Shown in pieces: positions 1-5,890 of a DNA stretch of 8,804 nt (position 1 is the stretch's first letter; each line of letters starts with the position of its first letter). The notes beneath the pieces were generated by a model. That model worked only from the letters and a program-made list of their open reading frames with translations. It was not told the origin of the DNA and ran no database searches. The DNA is from JBFKUL01 sp041635755 (GTDB lineage: Bacteria > Pseudomonadota > Gammaproteobacteria > Burkholderiales > SG8-39): contig JBFKUL010000116.1 in NCBI GenBank assembly GCA_041635755.1, positions 1 to 8,804 of the forward strand. Reading direction: 5' to 3'. The translations under genes were made by a program, and so were the position numbers.

Positions 1-873
1 GGTGGTGAGAACGCGATCGGCCTCGGGCGCGGCGCGCTCGCCGGTAAGGAACTCGCGCACCTCGCTCAGGATCGCCTCGGTGTCACCAAACATCGGCATA
101 TGGTCCTGCCCGGCCAGCTCGACATACTTCGCCCCCGCGATGCGCTCGGCGAGGTACTGCGCGTGGCCGACGCGCACCGGCGTGTCCTGGTCACGGTGCA
201 GGATCAGCGTCGGCACCCGGATCGCCGGCAGCACGTGGCGCACGTCGGTCTGCGTGAGCAGCGTGAACAGCTTGTGCGCCGTGCCGGGGCTCATCGCCAG
301 GCGCTCGAGGCGCGCGAGCGCTCGCGTGGTGGCCTCGTCGCTCGCCACGCTCGGCGCAAAATAACGCGAGAGCTCACCGGTGCCCCAGGACTTCTGCAGC
401 GACCCGAGCCACGCTTCGTTCTTCTTCGCGGGGTAGCCGTGTGGATAGTCCTCGCTGCGGCTGAAGCGGGCAAAGGTGCCGTAGAGCAACAGCGCCGGCA
501 CGCGCTTCGGATAGGTGGCGGCGAACATCATCGCCATCGGTCCACCCTCGGAGATGCCCCAGATCGCCGCGCGCTCCCAACCGGCCGCGTCGATGACCGC
601 GCGCACGTCGTCCATGCGCTCTTCGAGCGTCGGCGGGTCGGCCACCGGATCGGAGAGCCCGGTGCCGCGCCGATCGAGGATGACGACGCGCGCAAACTCG
701 GCCAGCTTGCCGGCGAAGGCCTCGAATGCCGGCAGCGACCAGATATTCTCGACGTTCGACGCCCAGCCCGGAATGAGCACGATATCGCTCGAGCCGCTGC
801 CGAACACCTGGTAGGCAATGTTCAGCTCGCCGCTCTTCGCGTAACGCGTCTCGATGCCGCGAGTATCGAGCAT
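1..873 (-). CDS. Alpha/beta hydrolase domain, probable N-terminal half of a hydrolase-class III cyclase fusion (3' end off window)
   Basis: The visible 291 residues form an alpha/beta-hydrolase fold. The nucleophile motif GISEG puts Ser at residue 108. The likely acid is Asp230 (HRDQD), and His258 lies in GQDHMPMFGD. The segment LDRRGTGLSDP (66-76) is typical of the subgroup. The frame is still open at the left edge and the last residues read FLTGERAAPEADRVLTT. In known fusion proteins a linker of this type leads directly into the first beta strand of an adenylate/guanylate cyclase domain (VLFTDIVGS-like), so a cyclase domain is expected beyond the window; it is not seen here. The ATG at 873 is the only reasonable start, because an in-frame TAA lies 12 bases upstream (883-885). 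No clear Shine-Dalgarno precedes it. The substrate is unknown; these domains may act as ligand sensors rather than hydrolases. It is divergent from the yjbQ-like gene, 75 bp away. Confidence 0.88.
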   Translation of the reverse strand, partial: MLDTRGIETRYAKSGELNIAYQVFGSGSSDIVLIPGWASNVENIWSLPAFEAFAGKLAEFARVVILDRRGTGLSDPVADPPTLEERMDDVRAVIDAAGWERAAIWGISEGGPMAMMFAATYPKRVPALLLYGTFARFSRSEDYPHGYPAKKNEAWLGSLQKSWGTGELSRYFAPSVASDEATTRALARLERLAMSPGTAHKLFTLLTQTDVRHVLPAIRVPTLILHRDQDTPVRVGHAQYLAERIAGAKYVELAGQDHMPMFGDTEAILSEVREFLTGERAAPEADRVLTT

Positions 874-948
874 GTGAACGATTTAACCACAGAGCGGACC
901 GAGAGCGGGAGAATGGGGGTTCCCACGCGCTCCCCGCAATCCGCACCG
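874..948. promoter_or_regulatory. Short divergent spacer between hydrolase-cyclase gene and yjbQ-like gene
   Basis: This 75-bp spacer must hold the start signals for both diverging genes unless they lie inside coding sequence. It contains an AT-richer patch (GATTTAACC, 880-888) against a GC-rich background. I see no confident -35/-10 pair. A purine-rich GGGAGA at 907-912 directly precedes an alternative ATG at 913 for the plus-strand gene. Confidence 0.35.
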
Positions 949-1371
949 ATGATCAAGCAATGCATCCTGGAGTTCCGCACGCGCGGCCGAGGCACGACCG
1001 ACGTCACCGGCGAGGTCGCGCAGGTGGTGCGCGCAAGCAGCATCGCGCACGGCACCTGCAACGTGTTCGTGCAGCACACCAGCGCGTCGCTGATGCTGTG
1101 CGAGAACGCCGATCCGGACGTGCGCCGAGACCTCGAGACGATCCTGGCGCGCGTCGCGCCCGACGGCGATCCGGCCTACGTGCACGACGCCGAAGGCCCC
1201 GACGACATGGCGGCGCACGCGCGCTCGGTGCTCACCTCGAGCTCGCTCACACTTCCGGTCGCCGGCGGGCGGCTATTGCTTGGAACCTGGCAGGGCCTGT
1301 ACCTGTACGAGCACCGCCACGCGCCGCACGCGCGGCAGCTCGTGGTGACGGTCTCGGGCGAGCGCGCCTAG
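949..1371 (+). CDS. yjbQ: YjbQ/UPF0047 family protein (secondary thiamine-phosphate synthase family)
   Basis: This 140-residue protein aligns over its full length with the E. coli YjbQ family. Visible signatures are QHTSASL (42-48), CENADPDVRRD (51-61), HDAEGPDDMAAH (79-90) and GTWQGLYLYEHR (112-123). The conserved His, Glu and Asp residues of these motifs form the family's putative active site. YjbQ proteins show weak thiamine-phosphate synthase activity and can suppress thiamine defects when overexpressed, but their physiological role is not settled. The start at 949 is chosen because MIKQCILEF matches the usual family N-terminus. An in-frame ATG at 913 would add 12 residues and has a purine-rich sequence just before it, so the start is uncertain. 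The gene ends tail to tail with the Rid-family gene, the two stop codons overlapping by 4 bases. Confidence 0.9.
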   Translation: MIKQCILEFRTRGRGTTDVTGEVAQVVRASSIAHGTCNVFVQHTSASLMLCENADPDVRRDLETILARVAPDGDPAYVHDAEGPDDMAAHARSVLTSSSLTLPVAGGRLLLGTWQGLYLYEHRHAPHARQLVVTVSGERA

Positions 1372-1730
1372 CGCGCCGCGGTCACCGACATTTCGATCAG
1401 CGCGCCCGGGCGCTGCGTCTTGGCGCGCGAGAGCACGCGCAGCGGCGGATGATCGCGGTCGATCCATTCGCGCCAGGCGGCATCGTGTGCATCAAACAGG
1501 CTCAAGTCGGAGAGCCGCACCTGCGCGGTCAGGATTCGCGATTTCCCGGTGCCTGCGCTCTCGAGCAGCCGTTCGAGGCGTTCGAGCACCTGGCGCATCT
1601 GCGCGGGCGCATCGCCAAGCGGGTCGGGCGCAACGTCCGAAATCGCGACCATGCCGCCGCGCGCGATCACGCGGCTGAGCGGCGCAAGGCCTGCCGCAGC
1701 GTCGGGCCGAGCTTCGCTTTGGCTGTTCAT
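1368..1730 (-). CDS. Rid (YjgF/YER057c/UK114) family protein, YoaB-like
   Basis: A 120-residue single-domain Rid-family protein. The stretch from about residue 40 (GDAPAQMRQVLERLERLL) through SRILTAQVRLSDLSLFD (64-80) and AWREWIDRDHPPLR (85-98) to GALIEMSVTAA (109-119) follows the E. coli YoaB pattern more closely than RidA. RidA itself deaminates reactive enamines and imines such as 2-aminoacrylate and needs an Arg shortly before the final IEIEA strand. Here that region reads SRAKTQRPGALIEM and the Arg is not clearly in register, as in YoaB-like members, so imine deaminase activity should not be assumed. The start at 1730 (MNSQSEARP) is preferred over an upstream ATG at 1832, because the extra 34 residues look like translated spacer. 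No strong Shine-Dalgarno is visible. It is divergent from gshA. Confidence 0.85.
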   Translation of the reverse strand: MNSQSEARPDAAAGLAPLSRVIARGGMVAISDVAPDPLGDAPAQMRQVLERLERLLESAGTGKSRILTAQVRLSDLSLFDAHDAAWREWIDRDHPPLRVLSRAKTQRPGALIEMSVTAAR

Positions 1731-1812
1731 GGTCTGCACTTGTCCATGCAGTCGGGGCAGGCATCCTGCACCCGCCGTCCGCTTTGCAACAGCGAATTCG
1801 GTGCAGGCCACC

Positions 1813-1829
1813 CATGCGCCGCACGCATG
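1813..1829. promoter_or_regulatory. Operator-like dyad CATGCG-N5-CGCATG
   Basis: This is a perfect 6-base inverted repeat (1813-1818 and 1824-1829) with a 5-base spacer. It lies just upstream of the candidate gshA -10 at 1844, where an activator or a shared divergent regulator could bind. No regulator gene is adjacent and I cannot match the motif to a known factor. A dyad of this size can occur by chance in GC-rich DNA. Confidence 0.3.
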
Positions 1830-1861
1830 CAAACAGGCTGGATTACACTGCGGCCTGAATC

Positions 1862-1909
1862 GGCGACGCGCCTGCCCGGCCGCAACCGAGCGTCGCCTGA
1901 CGCTCGTTT
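1862..1909 (+). promoter_or_regulatory. Mutually exclusive hairpins in the gshA leader (attenuator-like)
   Basis: GGCGACGC (1862-1869) is perfectly complementary to GCGTCGCC (1890-1897). The latter overlaps CGAGCGTC (1887-1894), which forms a perfect 8-bp stem with GACGCTCG (1899-1906) around a GCCT loop, followed by TTT. The central segment cannot pair both ways at once, so the leader has the layout of an antiterminator/terminator switch. The T run is only three bases, so intrinsic termination would be weak. The role, if any, is inferred from pairing alone. Confidence 0.4.
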
Positions 1910-1924
1910 CATACGTGGCGGGAA

Positions 1925-3559
1925 ATGCATGCGCAATGCTCTGCTACCCTACCGGTCCCTCCACTTGCGAGAACTGCGTTGAGTGCATCTCAGGAACGGC
2001 TAACGGCTCTGGCGCCGGTGCTCAAGCGCCTGCGACGCGGCATCGAGAAAGAGAGCCTGCGCGTGGGACGCGACGGCATGCTCTCGCCAACGCCGCACCC
2101 GGCGGCGCTCGGCTCCGCGCTCACGCACCCGCACATCACCACCGACTTCAGCGAGGCGCAGCTCGAGCTGATCACGGGCGTGCACACGGACGTGTCGGCC
2201 TGCCTGGACGAGCTCACGCACATCCACCAGTACGTGGCTCGCCACATCGGCGAGGAGATGCTGTGGTGCTCGAGCATGCCCTGCGGTCTGCCCGAGGATG
2301 ACGCGATCCCGATCGGGCACTACGGCAGCTCGAACATCGGGCGCGCCAAGAGCGTGTACCGCACCGGCCTGTCGTACCGCTACGGCCGGCGCATGCAGAC
2401 CATCTCCGGCATCCATTACAACTTTTCGCTGCCCGAGGAATCCTGGCCCCTGCTGCAGCTCGTCGAGTCGCGCAAGATCGCCATCAGGACCTACCAGGAT
2501 GCGTCGTACTTCTCGCTGATCCGCAATTTCCGGCGCCGCTCGTGGCTGCTGCTGTACCTGTTCGGCGCCTCGCCCACGGTGTGCAGCACCTTCGTCGCCG
2601 GCCGCAAGCACGACCTGCAGCAGCTCAAGACGGGCACGCTCTACCGCCCCGGGGCGACGTCGCTTCGCATGGGGCCGCTCGGCTACCAGAGCGATGCGCA
2701 AAGCTCGCTAGCGGTGAGCTACAACACCCTGCAGAGCTATGCACGGTCGCTCTACTCGGCGATGACCGTGCCCTACCCGCCCTACGTGAAGGTCGGCATC
2801 CGCGACGGCGCCGGCTATCGTCAGCTGAGCGACGCGCTGCTGCAGATCGAGAACGAGTTCTACGGCACGATTCGCCCGAAGCGCCCGGTGCATCCGGGCG
2901 AGCGTCCGCTGCACGCGCTCGGCGAACGCGGCGTCGAGTATGTCGAGGTGCGCTGCATGGATCTCGACCCGTTCTGCCCGATCGGCATCACGCCGGAAAC
3001 GGTGCGCTTTCTCGATGTGTTCCTGCTGCAGTGCCTGCTCGAGGACAGCCCGCCCGACACGCCTGAGGAGCTCGCGATGCTCGGGCGCAATCAGCATCGT
3101 GCCGCGGCGCGCGGCCGCGAGCCCGGCCTGCGCCTCGAGCGGCGCGACGGCGAGGTGACGCTGGCGCAATGGGGCGAGGCGCTCGTCGCTGCGGCGGCAC
3201 CGATCGCCGAGGCGCTCGACGCCGCGCACGGCGGCAACGCGTACCGCGCGGTACTTGCCGCGGCGCAGGCCGCGCTGCGCGATCCCGCGAAAACGCCCTC
3301 GGCGCGCATTCTCGCCGAGCTGCGGGCCCGCCATGACAACACCTACGTGAGCTTCGCCAGGGCGCAGTCGCTGCGCCACCGCGAGACGCTACTCGAGCAA
3401 CCGCTCGCGCATGCCGTGCAGCAGCGCTTCGCCGCCATGTCCCGCGAATCGATCGAGGAGCAGCGCCGCATCGAAGCCGCGGACGACATCGACTTCGAAA
3501 CGTTCCGCCAGCGCTACCTCAAGCAGGATCTGCCCGCCGAGCTCGCGCTGCAGCCCTGA
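1925..3559 (+). CDS. gshA: Glutamate-cysteine ligase (gamma-glutamylcysteine synthetase), proteobacterial type
   Basis: It catalyses ATP-dependent joining of L-glutamate and L-cysteine, the first and rate-limiting step of glutathione synthesis in the cytoplasm. The 544-residue product follows E. coli GshA (518 residues) from end to end. Landmarks are RGIEKESLRV (38-47), ALTHPHITTDFSEAQLELIT (65-84), MQTISGIHYNFSLP (157-170), LFGASPTVCSTFVAGR (212-227), LRMGPLGYQSDAQSSL (247-262), LLQIENEFYGTIRPKR (305-320) and GVEYVEVRCMDLDPFCPIGI (336-355). The C-terminal 150 residues are less conserved and Ala/Arg-rich. The start is uncertain: ATG at 1925 gives 18 residues more than an in-frame TTG at 1979, and the conserved region begins only around residue 22. 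No strong Shine-Dalgarno precedes either. No gshB lies in the window. The gene faces the SYLF gene tail to tail across 10 bp. Confidence 0.96.
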   Translation: MHAQCSATLPVPPLARTALSASQERLTALAPVLKRLRRGIEKESLRVGRDGMLSPTPHPAALGSALTHPHITTDFSEAQLELITGVHTDVSACLDELTHIHQYVARHIGEEMLWCSSMPCGLPEDDAIPIGHYGSSNIGRAKSVYRTGLSYRYGRRMQTISGIHYNFSLPEESWPLLQLVESRKIAIRTYQDASYFSLIRNFRRRSWLLLYLFGASPTVCSTFVAGRKHDLQQLKTGTLYRPGATSLRMGPLGYQSDAQSSLAVSYNTLQSYARSLYSAMTVPYPPYVKVGIRDGAGYRQLSDALLQIENEFYGTIRPKRPVHPGERPLHALGERGVEYVEVRCMDLDPFCPIGITPETVRFLDVFLLQCLLEDSPPDTPEELAMLGRNQHRAAARGREPGLRLERRDGEVTLAQWGEALVAAAAPIAEALDAAHGGNAYRAVLAAAQAALRDPAKTPSARILAELRARHDNTYVSFARAQSLRHRETLLEQPLAHAVQQRFAAMSRESIEEQRRIEAADDIDFETFRQRYLKQDLPAELALQP

Positions 3560-3569
3560 CGCATCGCGC

Positions 3570-4145
3570 CTAATTCAGCGCGTCGTCCTTGTAGTACTTG
3601 GTCCCCTGAATCGTCGCCTGCAGGGCGAGGCCGTTCTTGGTGATCTGGTAGAGCTCCATGCCGGGCGCCACCGTGATCGCGCCCGCCGCAGAGCCGCCCT
3701 TGCTGCCGGCGACAGCCGCGGCATCGGCCTGCGCGCTGCCCTCCCAGCCCGAGTCGAGAAAGGACTTGAGCGCCTTGTCGCTGGTGAACACGAATACGCC
3801 GCGAAAGTCCTTCACCCCGAGGCCGATCCCGATTCCGCCCGAGACCATCTTCATGTACACGTCCTTGCCGCTGCGGTTGTCGCGCACCACGCCACTACCG
3901 GCCGCGGCCGAAAGCAGGATCAGGTTGACGCCGACGTTGCTGAACACGCCGTAGCCGACCGACTTCTGGAGATGCGCCTTCGCCGCCGGATGGATCCTGT
4001 ACAGATCGGCCAGCGTCTCGGCGCGCATCTTGGCGATCTCGGCGCGCTTTTGCGCCGCTTCGTCGGCCCGTGCCGGCGCTGCGGGACCGGCGAGCAATGC
4101 CAGCAGCAGCAACACCGCGCCGAAACTTCGCAACCCATCGTTCAT
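3570..4145 (-). CDS. Secreted SYLF (Ysc84-type, lipid-binding) domain protein
   Basis: This 191-residue protein starts with a signal peptide: a Leu/Ala-rich hydrophobic core at about 8-20 and a likely signal peptidase I site after ARA (25-27). A short charged helix follows (31-50), then a SYLF/DUF500 domain with the family signatures GYGVFSNVGVNLILLSAAAGSGVV (from residue 64), GGIGIGLGVKDFRGVFVFTS (103-122) and the Ala/Gly-rich stretch ending in GAITVAPGMELYQITKNGLALQ (155-176). Eukaryotic SYLF domains bind phosphoinositides and actin; bacterial copies are periplasmic or envelope proteins of unclear function. The start overlaps the stop of the upstream ABM gene (ATGA at 4142-4145). A good GGAGG lies 9 bases before the ATG (4155-4159), inside the upstream gene, so translational coupling is likely. 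The protein has no Cys at the mature N-terminus, so it is not a lipoprotein. Confidence 0.9.
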   Translation of the reverse strand: MNDGLRSFGAVLLLLALLAGPAAPARADEAAQKRAEIAKMRAETLADLYRIHPAAKAHLQKSVGYGVFSNVGVNLILLSAAAGSGVVRDNRSGKDVYMKMVSGGIGIGLGVKDFRGVFVFTSDKALKSFLDSGWEGSAQADAAAVAGSKGGSAAGAITVAPGMELYQITKNGLALQATIQGTKYYKDDALN

Positions 4146-4495
4146 CGCTTGAATCCTCCGAGCACCGCCATGTATTGTGGCTTCACCATCGCAAGACCCT
4201 CCTTGACCGCCTTGTCGGGTGCGCCATAGACCACCATGCGCACCGGCTTCAGCGCCGCCATGAAGCGCTTGGCGAATTTCTGCCCGAACGTGCCCAGGTG
4301 CGCCAGCACGGCCGCCGAGTCCTTGTAGCGCTCGAAGATATGGCAGGTCCTGCCGTCCTCGCTGATATTCCATTCGAAGTTCAGCGTGCCCGGCTCGTTG
4401 CGCGTCGCGGCAACCATGTCCTTCAGCAGCGCCTTCAGCTTTTCCAGGTCCTCCTGCACGCTGAGCTCGAACAACCAATAGATCTCCGTGCTCAT
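4142..4495 (-). CDS. Small antibiotic biosynthesis monooxygenase (ABM)-fold protein
   Basis: A 117-residue cytoplasmic protein with the pattern of the ABM dimeric alpha/beta-barrel family. A first beta strand (IYWLFELSV, 5-13) is followed by a helix with KLKALLKDMVAATRNEPGTLNFEW (19-42), where the EPGTLxFEW motif is typical, then HIFERYKDSAAVLAHLGTFGQKF (52-74). Family members range from quinone-forming monooxygenases and LsrG-like isomerases to heme-degrading enzymes; this sequence does not reveal which. The extra C-terminal tail after VVYGAPDKAVKEGLAM (88-103) is seen in some ABM proteins. A strong Shine-Dalgarno, AAGGGGG (4500-4506), stands 4 bases before the ATG. It is the first gene of a two-gene operon with the SYLF gene. 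Confidence 0.85.
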   Translation of the reverse strand: MSTEIYWLFELSVQEDLEKLKALLKDMVAATRNEPGTLNFEWNISEDGRTCHIFERYKDSAAVLAHLGTFGQKFAKRFMAALKPVRMVVYGAPDKAVKEGLAMVKPQYMAVLGGFKR

Positions 4496-4666
4496 GTTGC
4501 CCCCTTGATGGCCTCGCCCTTTGGCGGTGCACGCGGGGATGATCCCGCCGGGAAGGCGGAAACGCAATGCCATAAGGCACACCGGACGCGCGCACGCTAT
4601 CCTTCGCCGTGGGCGCCTCGCCGCCGCTCCCGCACTTCGACACCACACCCCGATCCCTGGACGCGC
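4496..4666. promoter_or_regulatory. Divergent intergenic region between the ABM-SYLF operon and the enolase-superfamily gene
   Basis: This 171-bp spacer should hold both promoters. It carries two small inverted repeats: TGCC-ATAA-GGCA at 4568-4579 and GGGAT-G-ATCCC at 4536-4546, either of which could be an operator half. I see no convincing -35/-10 pair on either strand. The ABM ribosome binding site is at 4500-4506; the plus-strand gene has no recognisable one. Confidence 0.4.
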
Positions 4667-5875
4667 ATGAAGATCAACGCACTCGAAACGCTGCGCCTGA
4701 AGCGCCGCCCGAATCTCATCTGGGTGCGCGTGCATACGGACGAGGGCCTCGTCGGCCTGGGCGAGACCTGGTTCGGCGCCTCGGCGGTGGAAGCCGACCT
4801 GCACGATCGCATCGCGCCGCTCGTGCTCGGCGAGGACCCTCGGCGCATCGACGCGCTGAACCGCAAGATGCGCCCCTACGCGGGCTTTTCCGGCACCGGT
4901 GCCGAGCTGCGTGCGCTCTCGGCGGTGGATGTCGCGCTGTGGGATCTCGCCGGCAAGGCCGCGGGCGTTCCCATTTGCGCGCTGCTTGGCGGCGCGACGC
5001 GCGAGCGGGTACGCGTCTACAACACCTGCGCAGGGCCGGCGTACGTTTCGCAGAGCTCGGACGTGCGGCCGAAAAACTTCGGCGTCGGCGCAGGCGGCAC
5101 GCTGCGCGGGCGCAGCTTCGAGGACCTCAAGGCATTTCTCGAGCGCCCCGACGAGCTCGCCGCGGAGCTGCTCGAGATGGGCATCGCGTCGATGAAGATC
5201 TGGCCGTTCGACTTCGCCGCAGGCGCCGCGGACGGGATGGACCTCTCGAACGAGGATCTCGCCAAAGCGCTCGCGCCCTTCGAGCGCGTGCGCAAGGCGC
5301 ACGGTTCGCGCATGAAACTGAAGGCCGAGCTGCATGGCCTCTGGTCGCTGCCCGCGGCGAAGAAGATCGCGCGTGCGCTCGAGCCGCTCGACATGGACTG
5401 GATCGAGGACCCGGTATGGATGGACCGCATGGACGATCTCGGCGAGCTTTCACGCTCGACGCGCGCGCCGCTCGCGGGCGGCGAAACGCTCGGCGGCCTC
5501 GGCCAGATCCGCGCGCTCATCGAGCAGGGCAAGGTCTCGGTGCCGATCGTCGATGTCACCTGGGGCGGGGGCATCAGCTTCGCGCACAAGGCGGCGGCGC
5601 TCGCGGAGTCCTTCGGCCGGCCGATCGCGTTTCACGACTGCTCGGGGCCGGTGACGCTCACCGCCTCGGTCCATCTTGCGCTTGCCTGCGCCAACGTCTG
5701 GGAACAGGAGATGGTGCGCGCGTTCTACTACGGCTGGTACCACGAGCTGGTCGACCGTCTGCCGCCGCTCGAGCGCGGCGAGATCGGCGTGCCGCAAGGC
5801 GCGGGGCTCGGCCTTGAGCTGCTGCCCGAGCTCGCGGCGCGCGAGGATGCGATGCGTCGCGAAAGCAAGCTCTGA
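4667..5875 (+). CDS. Mandelate racemase/muconate lactonizing enzyme family protein (enolase superfamily, probable acid-sugar dehydratase)
   Basis: The 402-residue length fits the family. The N-terminal capping domain carries the family signature around SAVDVALWDLAGKAAGVP (85-102). In the barrel, the proposed active residues are Lys177 (SMKIW), metal ligands Glu221 (KAELHG), Glu247 (DWIEDP) and Glu273 (GGETLGG), and an Asp296 (VDVTWGGG)/His323 (FHDCSGP) pair. The Asp-His dyad is the hallmark of the mandelate racemase subgroup, which abstracts a proton alpha to a carboxylate. Trp179 stands where mandelate racemase has the second Lys of KxK, and the first ligand is Glu rather than Asp. This favours a dehydratase over a racemase, but the substrate is unknown. 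The start at 4667 begins directly with the first beta strand (MKINALETLRL). The gene ends 15 bp from the convergent cyclase gene. Confidence 0.93.
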   Translation: MKINALETLRLKRRPNLIWVRVHTDEGLVGLGETWFGASAVEADLHDRIAPLVLGEDPRRIDALNRKMRPYAGFSGTGAELRALSAVDVALWDLAGKAAGVPICALLGGATRERVRVYNTCAGPAYVSQSSDVRPKNFGVGAGGTLRGRSFEDLKAFLERPDELAAELLEMGIASMKIWPFDFAAGAADGMDLSNEDLAKALAPFERVRKAHGSRMKLKAELHGLWSLPAAKKIARALEPLDMDWIEDPVWMDRMDDLGELSRSTRAPLAGGETLGGLGQIRALIEQGKVSVPIVDVTWGGGISFAHKAAALAESFGRPIAFHDCSGPVTLTASVHLALACANVWEQEMVRAFYYGWYHELVDRLPPLERGEIGVPQGAGLGLELLPELAAREDAMRRESKL

Positions 5876-5890
5876 GGAGCGCCCGCTTCG

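Larger units (their letters stand above)
1731..1924. promoter_or_regulatory. Divergent intergenic region between the Rid-family gene and gshA
   Basis: This 194-bp spacer separates two divergent genes and should carry both promoters. A possible -10 for gshA is TACACT at 1844-1849, with no good -35 upstream, which would leave a leader of roughly 70 bases. Two kinds of inverted repeat lie here, annotated separately: a dyad at 1813-1829 and competing hairpins at 1862-1906. Continuous open frames cross the region but show no family resemblance. Confidence 0.5.

Noticed and set aside
100..948. Upstream extension of the yjbQ-like frame over the hydrolase gene
   Set aside because: The extension is antisense to a clear alpha/beta-hydrolase and has no resemblance to the YjbQ N-terminus.
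1746..1982. Cys-containing leader peptide upstream of gshA (frame from ATG 1746, four Cys codons)
   Set aside because: It lacks a ribosome binding site, begins upstream of the only plausible gshA -10, and Cys codons are not clustered at the hairpins as in classical attenuation.
3558..3584. Bidirectional terminator between gshA and the SYLF gene (GACGC...GCGTC)
   Set aside because: Only a 5-bp stem with a 17-base loop and no T run on either side; it also lies in the coding end of the SYLF gene.
4146..4646. N-terminal extension of the SYLF protein to ATG 4646
   Set aside because: It runs out of frame across the ABM gene; a signal peptide, a Shine-Dalgarno and an ATGA overlap mark the start at 4145.
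4070..4666. N-terminal extension of the enolase-superfamily protein
   Set aside because: The extra 199 codons lie antisense to the ABM and SYLF genes; the family N-terminus begins at MKINALETL.
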